A stretch of DNA of 64,000 bases from Proteiniphilum sp. (GCA_028709605.1 JAQVWR010000002.1:19249-83248); one strand, 5' to 3'. Counted from the stretch's first letter, positions 44,433 through 53,484 are shown. Notes: generated by a model not told the origin, from the sequence alone. A program made the numbers and translations.

Positions 44433-46355
44433 ATGCAACCGGAATTGTTTCACCAAATACTTCGGGACTATTGGGGATACACCTCTTTTCGTACCCTGCA
44501 GGAAGAGATCATTCAGTCGGTCTGGGAAGGCAGGGATACGCTTGGCCTGATGCCTACGGGCGGTGGCAAATCGCTCACCTTCCAGGTGCCGGTCATGGCC
44601 ATGAAAGGGATCTGCCTGGTGGTCACACCACTTATCTCCCTGATGAAGGACCAGGTGGATAACCTGCACGAACGGGGCATCAAAGCGGCGGCGGTCTATT
44701 CGGGCATGTCGCGCAATGAGATCATCACTACGCTGGAGAACTGCATCTTTGGCGATTACAAGTTTCTGTACGTTTCTCCCGAACGCCTCTCCTCCGATAT
44801 CTTCATCGCCAAGCTGCAGGCCATGGATGTCTGCCTGCTGGTGGTGGATGAGTCGCACTGTATCTCGCAGTGGGGTTATGACTTCCGGCCCTCCTACCTG
44901 ACGATCTCCGATCTCCGCCGTTTACTGGAGGGGGTTCCCGTGCTGGCGCTGACTGCCACTGCCACGCCGGAGGTGGTGGATGATATCCAGGAGAAGCTGC
45001 TCTTCAGAGAGAAGAATGTGTTCCGGACCAGTTTTCTGCGTGAGAACCTGTCGTATGTAGTCAGAACGGCTGACAACAAAACGGAAGAGTTGGTACATAT
45101 CCTGCGGTCGGTACCCGGCACCGGTATCGTCTATGTGCGTAGCAGGCAGCTGACCAAAGAGATTGCGCATACCCTTCAAAAAGCGGGTATCCCGGCCGAT
45201 TTTTTTCATGCGGGACTCTCCAATGAAGAGAAGATCTTTAAACAGAATGCCTGGAAAGCGGGTGACTGTCGCGTGATCGTCGCCACCAACGCCTTCGGGA
45301 TGGGGATCGACAAAGCGGATGTGCGGACGGTGGTGCACATGGATCTGCCCAATTCTCCCGAGGAGTATTTCCAGGAGGCGGGGCGTGCCGGCCGCGACGG
45401 CGAGCGCTCTTACGCCGTGATCCTCTACTCGAAGGCCGACAGTGTCAAGCTTCGGAAGCGGATCACCGACGCCTTTCCCGCAAGGGAGTTCATCGTGCGG
45501 GTCTACGAGGCACTGGGCAACTTCTATCAGGTGGCTGTGGGTGCAGGTTTCGGCAGTGTGTACGACTTCAGTCTGCCTGAGTTCTGTATCCCCTTTAAGT
45601 TTCCTTTTCTGCAGACCCACCATGCGTTGAAAATCCTTGAGCTGGCCGGTTACATCGAATATACCGAGGAGATCGACCTGCGGTCGCGGATCCGTTTCCT
45701 CATTTACCGCGACGAGATGTATTCGCTGCAGCTCGACAAGGAGATGGATGAGCTGTTGCATACCATTCTGCGCAATTACACCGGTTTGTTCTCTGACGAC
45801 GTGTATATTGATGAGTCGTTGCTGGCTGCCCGCACAGGGAAAAGCCGGAAGGAGGTGTGTGAGAGGCTGATCGCCCTCTCCCGGATGCGTTACATTCGGT
45901 ACATACCGCAGAAGAAGACCCCTTTTATTGTGTTTACCACCGCACGTGAAGAGACGCGGTTTGTGTCGATCCCCCGCACGGTTTATGAAGAGCGGAAAAA
46001 ACGGTTCGAGAAACGCATCTTGTCCATGATCGAATATGTGGAGGAGACAGAGATCTGTCGCAGCAGGATGCTGCTCATCTATTTCGGGGAGAAAGATCCG
46101 AAGGATTGCGGTTATTGTGATGTCTGTTTGAGGAAGAATGAAACAGGATTATCGAATTATGAATTTTATCGGATCAAAGATCAGTTGAAAGCCTCTTTGC
46201 AGGAACAGCCTTCCCGCAGGCTGAACAGCCTCGTGGACGCTGTGGCTGAAAAGGATGCAACCCCTGAGAAGGTGATCGGGGTGATCCGTTTTATGATCGA
46301 TGCGGGTGAACTGTCGCTGCACGACGACACGGTATCGATCAGTGATGACGTGTAG
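44433..46355 (+). CDS. recQ: ATP-dependent DNA helicase RecQ
   Basis: 3'-5' helicase that unwinds DNA ends with RecJ. I use the ATG at 44433 (MQPELFHQILRDYWGYTSF) over the TTG two codons upstream. The 640-residue protein shows PTGGGKSLTFQVP (Walker A), VDESHCISQWGYDFRPSY (DESH box), ATATPEVVDDI, NAFGMGIDKADVRTVVH and QEAGRAGRDG, then a zinc-binding segment with DCGYCDVC. The C-terminus after the zinc site is short and I see no clear HRDC domain, so it is the shorter type common in Bacteroidetes. Confidence 0.95.
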   Translation: MQPELFHQILRDYWGYTSFRTLQEEIIQSVWEGRDTLGLMPTGGGKSLTFQVPVMAMKGICLVVTPLISLMKDQVDNLHERGIKAAAVYSGMSRNEIITTLENCIFGDYKFLYVSPERLSSDIFIAKLQAMDVCLLVVDESHCISQWGYDFRPSYLTISDLRRLLEGVPVLALTATATPEVVDDIQEKLLFREKNVFRTSFLRENLSYVVRTADNKTEELVHILRSVPGTGIVYVRSRQLTKEIAHTLQKAGIPADFFHAGLSNEEKIFKQNAWKAGDCRVIVATNAFGMGIDKADVRTVVHMDLPNSPEEYFQEAGRAGRDGERSYAVILYSKADSVKLRKRITDAFPAREFIVRVYEALGNFYQVAVGAGFGSVYDFSLPEFCIPFKFPFLQTHHALKILELAGYIEYTEEIDLRSRIRFLIYRDEMYSLQLDKEMDELLHTILRNYTGLFSDDVYIDESLLAARTGKSRKEVCERLIALSRMRYIRYIPQKKTPFIVFTTAREETRFVSIPRTVYEERKKRFEKRILSMIEYVEETEICRSRMLLIYFGEKDPKDCGYCDVCLRKNETGLSNYEFYRIKDQLKASLQEQPSRRLNSLVDAVAEKDATPEKVIGVIRFMIDAGELSLHDDTVSISDDV

Positions 46356-46376
46356 GGATGTTATTTTGTCCGGAAA

Positions 46377-46403
46377 GTTTTCAGGCACCGGAAAACAATT
46401 TTT
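46377..46403 (+). terminator. Terminator of recJ-recQ
   Basis: GTTTTC/GAAAAC stem with a short loop followed by AATTTTT, 22 bp after the recQ stop. Confidence 0.5.
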
Positions 46404-46437
46404 GGGCGCTGTTGTGTTTCCATTGGGTACCCACCAT

Positions 46438-46470
46438 AAAAAACACTCACCGGAAAAGACCGATAAGTGT
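46438..46470 (-). terminator. Terminator of tRNA-Arg
   Basis: On the minus strand ACACTTATCGG-tcttttc-CGGTGAGTGT-type hairpin followed by six T residues, 13 nt after the tRNA 3' end. Confidence 0.75.
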
Positions 46471-46483
46471 CTGATTATGAGAG

Positions 46484-46557
46484 TGACTCCGACAGGATTC
46501 AAACCTGTAACCTTCTGATCCGTAGTCAGATGCTCTATTCAGTTAAGCTACGGAGCC
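46484..46557 (-). tRNA. tRNA-Arg (anticodon ACG)
   Basis: 74-nt cloverleaf on the minus strand: acceptor GGCTCCG pairing with CGGAGTC (one G-U), discriminator A, anticodon stem TCTGA/TCAGA around the loop CTACGGA, and a T-arm with GGTTTGAATCC. The anticodon ACG (A34 normally becomes inosine) reads CGU/CGC/CGA. CCA is not encoded. It has its own promoter and terminator. Confidence 0.95.
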
Positions 46558-46570
46558 CTGTTTTCGGCTG

Positions 46571-46601
46571 CAAAGATACGCTATTTTTATAAACTGACAA
46601 A
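46571..46601 (-). promoter_or_regulatory. Promoter of tRNA-Arg
   Basis: On the minus strand TTTG (46598-46601), a 19-bp spacer and TATCTTTG (46571-46578), 13 nt before the tRNA 5' end. Confidence 0.8.
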
Positions 46602-46740
46602 CAACATTGCCGATATTTTTTTTCAGCTCCTGTAAAAATGTTTTCCCCGCGCACGGGACGTCACTGACAGGTAACTTTGTAGCCGCAATCCTGCCTCGGG
46701 CGGGAATTCGTTCAGACAGCAAGAAAAAGGGGAATTTTTT

Positions 46741-46770
46741 TTGTTAATAATCTGGATTATTGTAACTTTG
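46741..46770 (+). promoter_or_regulatory. Promoter of rplM-rpsI-rpsB-tsf
   Basis: TTG (46741-46743, within a T-run), a 19-bp spacer and TAACTTTG (46763-46770). It leaves an AT-rich leader of about 130 nt before rplM in which I see no strong hairpin. Confidence 0.8.
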
Positions 46771-46908
46771 CAGTCCGATTATTAGTTTTTATCAATTAAA
46801 AGTTTGATTTATAGCTTTTTATTTGCCTATTATGTCCCTTAGCAAGACAGAATTCGGAGCAGGATAAGTCAACTTCACATTTATTTACTAATTAAACATC
46901 ACAACACA

Positions 46909-47364
46909 GTGGATACACTAAGTTATAAAACGATTTCTGTCAACAAGGAAACGGCACAGAAAGAATGGGTTGAGATTGATGCTGCTGGACAGCCCCTGGG
47001 TCGTCTTTGTTCAAAGGTAGCCAAGCTGCTGAGAGGAAAATACAAAGCCAGCTTCACACCGCATGTGGACTGCGGAGACAATGTGATCATTCTGAATGCC
47101 GATAAGGTGGAACTGTCGGGAAACAAGTGGACCGACCGTATTTACCTACGCTATTCCGGATATCCCGGAGGACAGCGTGAGTTCACCCCTGCCGAGCTGA
47201 TGGCCAAGAGCCCCGAGAAACTTTTCCGCAAGGTGGTGAAGGGGATGTTGCCGAAGAACAAGCTGGGTGAAGCCATCCTGCTGAATATGTTTGTCTATGC
47301 CGGCACTGAACACCCGCACCAGGCGCAGAAACCCAAAAAACTTGATATTAATACGCTAAAATAA
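46909..47364 (+). CDS. rplM: 50S ribosomal protein L13
   Basis: Early-assembly large-subunit protein. The 151-residue protein begins at GTG (MDTLSYKTISVNKETAQKEW), matching family starts that use ATG in relatives. Signatures: DAAGQPLGRLCSKVAKLLRGKYKASFTPHVDCGD and YSGYPGGQREFTPAELM. It is followed after 5 nt by rpsI, the universal partner. Confidence 0.98.
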   Translation: MDTLSYKTISVNKETAQKEWVEIDAAGQPLGRLCSKVAKLLRGKYKASFTPHVDCGDNVIILNADKVELSGNKWTDRIYLRYSGYPGGQREFTPAELMAKSPEKLFRKVVKGMLPKNKLGEAILLNMFVYAGTEHPHQAQKPKKLDINTLK

Positions 47365-47369
47365 CAGAG

Positions 47370-47756
47370 ATGGAAGCAGTAAATGCAATAGGAAGACGCA
47401 AAGCAGCGGTAGCCCGCGTATATGTGACGGAGGGCAGCGGCAAAATTGTGATCAATAAACGCGATCTGGAAAATTATTTCCCCTCTTCTATCCTTCAGTT
47501 CGTGGTCAGGCAACCATTGAATACGCTGAATGTATTGGACAAATACGATATCCGTATCAACCTCGACGGCGGTGGCTACAAGGGACAGTCGGAAGCAGCC
47601 CGCTTGGGGATTGCCCGCGCTCTGGTAAAGATCAACCCGGAAGATAAAGCGGCACTGAGGGCAGAAGGATTTATGACCCGCGATCCACGCATCGTGGAAC
47701 GTAAGAAGCCGGGACAGCCCAAAGCAAGAAAGAGATTCCAGTTCTCCAAACGTTAA
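47370..47756 (+). CDS. rpsI: 30S ribosomal protein S9
   Basis: Small-subunit protein whose C-terminal tail reaches the P-site tRNA. The 128-residue protein has NAIGRRKAAVARVYVTEG at the N-terminus, GGYKGQSEAARLGIARAL in the middle and the basic tail ...KARKRFQFSKR with the invariant terminal KR. Confidence 0.98.
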   Translation: MEAVNAIGRRKAAVARVYVTEGSGKIVINKRDLENYFPSSILQFVVRQPLNTLNVLDKYDIRINLDGGGYKGQSEAARLGIARALVKINPEDKAALRAEGFMTRDPRIVERKKPGQPKARKRFQFSKR

Positions 47757-47763
47757 GCTTTTT

Positions 47764-47895
47764 GGGATCGTTTGTTCAGTCGCCCGGTGTGGCTGAACAG
47801 ACCGATCACCCCGATAAAGTTGCCTTGCCGGCACCAACGTTTAGTATCTAAACTGCAAGGACATTTTCCCGGCTCGTAGGTTTCGCCTACAGGGA
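47764..47895 (+). ncRNA. Candidate structured leader of rpsB (three hairpins)
   Basis: Between rpsI and rpsB I see three successive stem-loops. First: GGGATCG/CGATCaCCC with an inner GTTCAG/CTGAAC. Second: CCTTGC/GCAAGG with an inner GTTTAG/CTAAAC around a 3-nt loop. Third: TCCC/GGGA with an inner GTAGG-tttcg-CCTAC. No T-run follows, so they are not a plain terminator. In several bacteria S2 represses its own operon through such a leader; that role here is inference. Confidence 0.55.
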
Positions 47896-47955
47896 TCATT
47901 TACCTTGTGGTTCGGTTCAGAAAAAGAAAGTAAACGAATAATTCAACAAACAAAC

Positions 47956-48813
47956 ATGGCAAAATTAGAATTTGACCAACTGCTGGAAACCGGAGCGCAC
48001 TTCGGTCACCTCAAAAGAAAATGGAACCCTGCGATGGCACCCTATATCTTCATGGAGCGCAACGGGATTCACATCATCGACCTCTATAAAACAATCGCCA
48101 AAGCAGAAGAGGCTGCTGCCGCACTGAAACAGATTGCCAAGTCAGGGAAAAAGATCCTTTTCGTAGCGACCAAGAAGCAGGCCAAGCCGGTAATCGAAGA
48201 GAAAGCACAGAGCGTGAACATGCCCTATGTGATTGAACGCTGGCCCGGGGGAATGCTGACCAACTTCCCCACGATCCGCAAGGCGGTGAAGAAGATGAGC
48301 AACATCGACAAGATGATCAAGGATGGTACGTTCGACACCCTGTCCAAGCGCGAGAAGCTGCAGGTCACCCGTCAGCGTGCCAAGCTGGAGAAGACACTCG
48401 GCTCCATTCAGGACCTCACCCGCCTTCCCTCGGCCATCTTCGTGGTGGATGTGATGAAAGAGCAGATTGCTGTCAGAGAGGCAGAACGACTCGGCATCCC
48501 CGTCTTTGGTATTGTAGACACCAACTCCGATCCTTCGAACGTTGACTTTGTGATTCCCGCCAACGATGATGCGGCAAAAGCCGTGGACATGATCATGGGC
48601 TATATCTGCGAGGTGATCAAGGAAGGTTTGGAGGAACGCAAGATAGAGAAAGCTGATGCCGCCGCTGCCGAAGAGCAGGACGAAGAAGTTCCGCAGCGCC
48701 GCGAACGCAAGTCGAAAGCCGCGAAGAAAGAACGGGTGAAGAAAGAGGATACCGAAGCGATGAAAGCTGCTGTGGTCAGCAAGTATGCCAAAGATGCAGA
48801 GGTAGACGAATAA
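47956..48813 (+). CDS. rpsB: 30S ribosomal protein S2
   Basis: Small-subunit protein needed for binding S1 where present. The ATG at 47956 (MAKLEFDQLLETGAHFGHLKRKWNP) is the family start; the ORF-track start adds 17 residues. 285 residues, longer than the E. coli form: the last 55 or so form a charged Ala/Glu/Lys-rich tail (KADAAAAEEQDEEVPQRRERK) typical of Bacteroidetes S2. It is followed after 26 nt by tsf. Confidence 0.97.
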   Translation: MAKLEFDQLLETGAHFGHLKRKWNPAMAPYIFMERNGIHIIDLYKTIAKAEEAAAALKQIAKSGKKILFVATKKQAKPVIEEKAQSVNMPYVIERWPGGMLTNFPTIRKAVKKMSNIDKMIKDGTFDTLSKREKLQVTRQRAKLEKTLGSIQDLTRLPSAIFVVDVMKEQIAVREAERLGIPVFGIVDTNSDPSNVDFVIPANDDAAKAVDMIMGYICEVIKEGLEERKIEKADAAAAEEQDEEVPQRRERKSKAAKKERVKKEDTEAMKAAVVSKYAKDAEVDE

Positions 48814-48839
48814 ACAAACAACCAAACGATACAAATAAT

Positions 48840-49661
48840 ATGGCAGTAACAATGGCAGATATCCAGCATTTGCGCAAGATGACCGGTGCGGGAATGATGG
48901 ATTGCAAGAATGCGTTGAATGAAGCGAACGGCGATTTCGAGAAGGCGATGGAGATCATCCGTAAGAAGGGACAGGCGGTAGCAGCCAAGCGTGAGGACCG
49001 AGAGGCATCCGAAGGATGCGTATTGGCCGCCACGGAAGGCAACTTTGCAGCAGTGGTGGCACTACAGTGTGAAACCGACTTTGTGGCGAAGAATGAGGAG
49101 TTTATTGCCCTCACCCGTCAGATCCTCGATGCGGCTGTTGCCCACAAGCCCGATACACTCGAGGAGCTGCTCGCCTTGGAGCTTCCCAACGGAACGGTGT
49201 CGCAGTTGATCACCGACAAGATCGGAGCCACGGGCGAGAAGATGCAGTTGGGATTCTATGAGCATCTCACCGCTCCTCACGTGACCTCCTATATCCATAT
49301 GGGCAACAAGCTGGCTACAATCGTAGGGTTCAACAAACCCGTTGCGGTGGAGCAGGTGGCCCGCGACATTGCGATGCAGGTTGCTGCAATGAGTCCCATT
49401 GCCGTCACACCCGAAGGGATCCCTGCCGAAGTGAAGGAGAAGGAGCTGGAGATCGCACGCGACAAAGCCCGCGAAGCCGGCAAGCCAGAGAACCTGCTGG
49501 ACCGGATCGCCGAAGGCTCTTTGCAGAAATTCTACAAGGAATCAACCCTTCTTCAGCAGGAGTATGTGAAAGACGGGAAGAAGTCCATTGAGCAGTTCCT
49601 GAAGGATAATGACAAAGAACTTACCGTAACAGAGTTCAAGCGCGTTTCGCTGAACGTCTGA
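48840..49661 (+). CDS. tsf: Elongation factor Ts
   Basis: Guanine-nucleotide exchange factor for EF-Tu. The 273-residue protein has the UBA-like N-terminus with MTGAGMMDCKNALNEANGDFEKAMEIIRKKG and the signature ALQCETDFVAKNEEF. Full length. It ends the ribosomal operon, right before a strong terminator. Confidence 0.98.
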   Translation: MAVTMADIQHLRKMTGAGMMDCKNALNEANGDFEKAMEIIRKKGQAVAAKREDREASEGCVLAATEGNFAAVVALQCETDFVAKNEEFIALTRQILDAAVAHKPDTLEELLALELPNGTVSQLITDKIGATGEKMQLGFYEHLTAPHVTSYIHMGNKLATIVGFNKPVAVEQVARDIAMQVAAMSPIAVTPEGIPAEVKEKELEIARDKAREAGKPENLLDRIAEGSLQKFYKESTLLQQEYVKDGKKSIEQFLKDNDKELTVTEFKRVSLNV

Positions 49662-49685
49662 TAACTGGATTGCAGACAGATAGGT

Positions 49686-49722
49686 AAAAACGCTTCGGGG
49701 AACCTTCCTTGGAGCGTTTTTT
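49686..49722 (+). terminator. Terminator of rplM-rpsI-rpsB-tsf
   Basis: Nine-bp stem AAAAACGCT/AGCGTTTTT with inner GGAA/TTCC pairs, running into a T-run, 25 nt after the tsf stop. Confidence 0.85.
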
Positions 49723-49780
49723 GGATTGCTGCCCTCCGGAGAGGAGCCGATACTTTTCCGGGGGGCGGTTCACTGCTCTG

Positions 49781-50410
49781 TCAGCCGGTGGTCCAGGTGA
49801 GGACATAGTCGGGATGTACCTCATAATAGATCCGGTAAGAGTGAGATGTGGCTGATCTGGTTTCCGTAGCAAGCATCACTCCCTCTGTGTCGGGTGTAAA
49901 AGGGTGGATCTGAAGGTGCTTCTTAAAGTCGATTCCCTGCATGCCGATCAGTTTATAGAGGCTCTCCTTTGCCGACCAGTGCAACAGTTGGTGCAGGGTG
50001 CTCCGGGTCGGGTCGATATATTCTTTTTCGGAGATGAATTTGTCGGCTATCCTGGACACCCTCTCTGTTCGTGTCTCAATGTCGATGCCGACGGGAGCGT
50101 GCTCATGCAGCAGGATGGCCGCATATTCCCGTGTGTGGGAGATGCTGATAAGCTGTTTGCTGTCTGCTATGTAAGGGCTGCCGTCTTTGCGGTTATGGAT
50201 GATCTTGCCTTCCCCCAACAGCTGGAGCAGCATCACCCTGGTGGAGAGCCATTCGATGGAACGTCTCTCCGAACGGATACTCTCCACATAACCCAGAGCT
50301 TCACTGCGTAATGTTCCGGGGAACAGTGCCAGGAGCTCTTCGCGCGACTCTTCCATTTTCCAGATGCCCAGCAGAGCGCCGGTGTGTAAATGTTCTTTTC
50401 TGATCAGCAT
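49781..50410 (-). CDS. 4'-phosphopantetheinyl transferase (Sfp type)
   Basis: Moves the phosphopantetheine arm of CoA onto a carrier protein. The 209-residue protein has the Mg-binding motif VGIDIETR and the second motif FISEKEY ... LLHWSAKESLYKLIG. It could load ACP or a specialised carrier; no carrier or synthase lies nearby. It follows gldE by 34 nt, the common Bacteroidales order mutY-ssb-gldE-PPTase. Confidence 0.92.
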   Translation of the reverse strand: MLIRKEHLHTGALLGIWKMEESREELLALFPGTLRSEALGYVESIRSERRSIEWLSTRVMLLQLLGEGKIIHNRKDGSPYIADSKQLISISHTREYAAILLHEHAPVGIDIETRTERVSRIADKFISEKEYIDPTRSTLHQLLHWSAKESLYKLIGMQGIDFKKHLQIHPFTPDTEGVMLATETRSATSHSYRIYYEVHPDYVLTWTTG

Positions 50411-50444
50411 ATGTGCTCTGTTTAGGGTGATTTGCAGCGACTGC

Positions 50445-51776
50445 CTATCTCTTTTTCTGCTGTTTGGGAGGAATGTATCTCACTTGGGTGATCCGTTTCT
50501 TGCTCATCTCTTCCGCCACAAAGGTGTGGTTGCGATAGGTGAAGCTCTCCTTTCGTTTGGGAAAGTCTCCTTTCAGCTCCAAAAGCAGTCCGGCCAGGGT
50601 ATCTGCTTCTTCCTGCATGCTCACAAAGTCCTTTTCAGGGACCTGCGTAATCTTGATGAACTCCTCCAGCGGCGTCTTTCCCTCAAAAAGATAGGAGCCG
50701 TCGGCAGCCATCGTATAGAATGGCAACTCTTCGTCATATTCGTCGCTGATATCACCCACGATCTCTTCCAGGATATCCTCCATGGTGACTAGCCCCGAGG
50801 TGCCCCCGTATTCATCCACCACGATCGCCATGTGGTTCTTATGGGCACGGAACTCCTCCAACAGGTCGTCGATTCGTTTGGTTGCCGGCACGAAATAAGC
50901 GGGGCGAATGAGCGATTGCCATTGAAAAAAACCTGTTTTAGTGAGATGGGGCAGCAGATCTTTCAGATATAAAATTCCCTTGATGTTGTCGGGATTGTTC
51001 TCGAATACCGGGATCCGGGAGAAGCCTGCCTCCAGGATGAAGCCGATCACCTCCCGGAAGGGGGTTTGCATATCGAGTGCCACCATATTGACCCGGGAGA
51101 CAAAGATGTCACTCACCGTCTTGTCCCTGAAACGAATGATGCCTTCCAGTAAGTCTTTTTCCTGCTCTCCCGTGATCTCTCCCGAGGTGATCTCGAGGGC
51201 CTTGGAGAGATCATCTCCGGAGATCTCATGTCTTCTTTGTGTCAGGGAGGGGGTGAACGCAGAACCGGTTCTCTCCAGGAGCCGGGAGAGCGGCGCCATC
51301 AACCGGTCAACCCATCCGATGAGAAGGGCGTTTTTTTCCGCAAAAAGCAAGGGGCGATGCGATGCTGCCGCTTTGGGTAAAAAATAGATGAATAACAGGA
51401 TCACGGAAAAGGAGATCCCTGCCTGGAGGAGCCACTTGCCAATCCCGCCTTCTGCAAACCACTCTATCCTGTTCAGCAGGCAGATCATCATCAGCAGCAC
51501 GATGATGTTCAGAAGCTGATTGGCGACCGCAATGGAAGCCAATGCTCTTTCCGGTTTGCGGAGGAGCTTTGAAAGGCGTATCTTGCGTGGTTCCTGCGAG
51601 GTCTGCAGCTCGACTGCAACGGATCGTCCGATTCGGAGAATAGCGGTTTCAGAGCCTGAGATGAGCGCATTGACAAGGATGAGGAGCAGCAGCAGGGATA
51701 AATAAATAAAATCGAATGCTGCCAGTGCGTTGACCGACAGGAACAGGAAGAGATGTGAAAAAGGGTCAGGGTCCAA
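50445..51776 (-). CDS. gldE: GldE-like CNNM/CBS-domain membrane protein
   Basis: A 443-residue protein: N-terminal CNNM membrane domain with about four hydrophobic segments (IYLSLLLLLILVNALISGSETAIL), two CBS domains (residues 205-325) and a C-terminal CorC_HlyC domain (YRNHTFVAEEMSKKRITQV). GldE is linked to gliding and type IX secretion in Flavobacterium; other family members transport Mg2+ or Co2+. Position directly after ssb matches gldE loci. The conserved DEYGGTSGLVTMEDILEEIVGDI marks the CBS end. Confidence 0.9.
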   Translation of the reverse strand: MDPDPFSHLFLFLSVNALAAFDFIYLSLLLLLILVNALISGSETAILRIGRSVAVELQTSQEPRKIRLSKLLRKPERALASIAVANQLLNIIVLLMMICLLNRIEWFAEGGIGKWLLQAGISFSVILLFIYFLPKAAASHRPLLFAEKNALLIGWVDRLMAPLSRLLERTGSAFTPSLTQRRHEISGDDLSKALEITSGEITGEQEKDLLEGIIRFRDKTVSDIFVSRVNMVALDMQTPFREVIGFILEAGFSRIPVFENNPDNIKGILYLKDLLPHLTKTGFFQWQSLIRPAYFVPATKRIDDLLEEFRAHKNHMAIVVDEYGGTSGLVTMEDILEEIVGDISDEYDEELPFYTMAADGSYLFEGKTPLEEFIKITQVPEKDFVSMQEEADTLAGLLLELKGDFPKRKESFTYRNHTFVAEEMSKKRITQVRYIPPKQQKKR

Positions 51777-51800
51777 TTGACAATGATTTAATCAAACGAA

Positions 51801-51851
51801 GAGAATGTTTTCACGCTTTCATTCGAATGAGATAAGAGCGAAAACATTCTC
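51801..51851. other. Long inverted repeat between ssb and gldE
   Basis: GAGAATGTTTTC-(AC)-GCT pairs with AGC-GAAAACATTCTC, giving a 15-bp stem with a two-base bulge; the loop itself holds the palindrome CATTCGAATG. On the minus strand the 3' arm is followed by TTCGTTTG, not a T-run. It may separate ssb from gldE as a processing or attenuation site. Confidence 0.6.
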
Positions 51852-51873
51852 CTGCAAAAATACGATGTTTCAT

Positions 51874-52317
51874 TTAAAACGGCAAATCATCCTCCTCTGA
51901 AATTTCGTTCAGGTTGTCCGGCGTTTCGGTGTTTTCCGGAAAATCATGCTTGCCTCCGCCGTTCTCAGCCTCCGCGCCGCTCGATTTGCGGCTTAATAAC
52001 TCAAGGTTATCTGCTACCACCTCGGTGATGTACCTTTTGATGCCATTCTGGTCGTCATATGACCGTGAACGGATCTTTCCTTCCACATAGAGCAATGTAC
52101 CCTTCTTGACAAATTTCTCTGCGATCTGAGCCAATCCTCTCCAGCAAACAATATTGTGCCATTCCGTACGCTCGGGTACCTGTGTGCCTCCTGAAGTGGT
52201 GTAGCCTCTCTCACTGGTTGCCAGTGTAAAGTTGGCCTTCGCCACGTCATTGTCAAAATACTTCATTTCGGGGTCTCGTCCCACATTTCCAACTAGGATA
52301 ACTTTGTTCACCGACAT
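51874..52317 (-). CDS. ssb: Single-stranded DNA-binding protein
   Basis: Coats single-stranded DNA and recruits repair partners. The 147-residue protein has the OB fold (MSVNKVILVGNVGRDPEMKY, WHNIVCWRGLAQIAEKFVKKGTLLYVEGKIRSRSY) and the acidic C-terminal tip EEDDLPF that binds partners such as RecQ, RecJ and PriA, all of which are coded in this window. It has its own promoter in the gap after mutY. Confidence 0.97.
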   Translation of the reverse strand: MSVNKVILVGNVGRDPEMKYFDNDVAKANFTLATSERGYTTSGGTQVPERTEWHNIVCWRGLAQIAEKFVKKGTLLYVEGKIRSRSYDDQNGIKRYITEVVADNLELLSRKSSGAEAENGGGKHDFPENTETPDNLNEISEEDDLPF

Positions 52318-52361
52318 AACTGAAAATTTTTTGGTTTAAGAATAGTGCTACGCTAATCAGG

Positions 52362-52391
52362 CAAATTTACATATATTTTTGAAACTGACAA
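52362..52391 (-). promoter_or_regulatory. Promoter of ssb
   Basis: On the minus strand TTG (52389-52391), a 19-bp spacer and TAAATTTG (52362-52369), 45 nt before the ssb start. Confidence 0.7.
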
Positions 52392-52401
52392 TCATAAACA
52401 A

Positions 52402-53484
52402 TTAAATTGTTTCGAGGTACTTATGGATCAGGCGGGAGACCGGATAATGGTGTAACTCCCCAATGTCGGTGATCAATAGACCCTGAGGAGGAGTGAAAGT
52501 GCACGATTCCGGAATGATCACCCGGTAAAAGCGGGTATGGATCAGCTGGTGGGTCAGCTGGTGCCTGACGGTGAGGAGTGGGTCGATCAGGAGCTCCGGC
52601 AGGCCGGAAAAGAGCTCCCTGAATGCCGCTGTCTGTTGCAGGATGAGAAGATCAGCGGGGTGATCGGTCTCAATAAGGGGGAATTCATAGAGGTTCTGCC
52701 ATATATCGGATTGATCCCGCTTGTGCAGATAGGTGCGGTTGCCATGCACGATGTGAAAATAATGGAAATAACGGTTTGAGATCTTTATTTTTCGTTCTTT
52801 TACCGGAAAAGCGGTCACACGCCTTTCCGCATATGCCAGACAGATCTCCTGCAGCACGCATTCTTCACATTTCGGTTGTGAGGGGGTGCATACCAGTGCA
52901 CCGAAGTCCATGATCGCCTGGTTATAGCTCCCGGGGTCCTCTTCCGGAAGGAGGGACTGTGCGATCCTGCCGATCATTTTTTTGCCTTCGGGGGTGTCGA
53001 TGGCCGTCGCGATTGCAAAGAGCCGTGTGAGCACACGGTATACGTTCCCGTCCACAACGGCATGCGGTTGATGGAAGGCAATCGACGAGACAGCTGCCGC
53101 GGTATATTGTCCCACTCCTTTCAGGGAGAGGATATCGGGATAAGAGGAGGGAAAGATGCCGTTGTGGTGATTGACAATCTGAACCGCCGCCTGGTGCAGG
53201 TTGCGTGCACGGGAGTAGTAGCCGAGTCCCTGCCATAATTTTAATACCTCCTCTTCTCGGGCGGCGGCGAGGGTTCGCACATCGGGAAACCTTTGCATGA
53301 ATCGATGATAAAAGCCGATTCCCTGAGCGATCCGGGTCTGTTGCAGGATCACTTCCGAAATCCAGATACGGTAAGGATCGTTTGTCTCCCGCCAGGGTAA
53401 CTCCCTCTTATGCGCATTGTACCACTTCTGTAAACGGGAGGTGATTTGGGAAGGTTCCCGGCTGAGTTCTTTTTTCGTTTCCAT
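52402..53484 (-). CDS. mutY: A/G-specific adenine DNA glycosylase
   Basis: Removes adenine mispaired with 8-oxoguanine. The 360-residue protein has the helix-hairpin-helix LKGVGQYTAAAVSSIAF, the catalytic Asp in AVVDGNVYRVLTRL and the 4Fe-4S ligands in CTPSQPKCEECVLQEIC (C-x6-C-x2-C-x5-C). The C-terminal NUDIX-like domain for 8-oxoG recognition is present. The -7 box is only 8 nt from its ATG. Confidence 0.96.
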   Translation of the reverse strand: METKKELSREPSQITSRLQKWYNAHKRELPWRETNDPYRIWISEVILQQTRIAQGIGFYHRFMQRFPDVRTLAAAREEEVLKLWQGLGYYSRARNLHQAAVQIVNHHNGIFPSSYPDILSLKGVGQYTAAAVSSIAFHQPHAVVDGNVYRVLTRLFAIATAIDTPEGKKMIGRIAQSLLPEEDPGSYNQAIMDFGALVCTPSQPKCEECVLQEICLAYAERRVTAFPVKERKIKISNRYFHYFHIVHGNRTYLHKRDQSDIWQNLYEFPLIETDHPADLLILQQTAAFRELFSGLPELLIDPLLTVRHQLTHQLIHTRFYRVIIPESCTFTPPQGLLITDIGELHHYPVSRLIHKYLETI

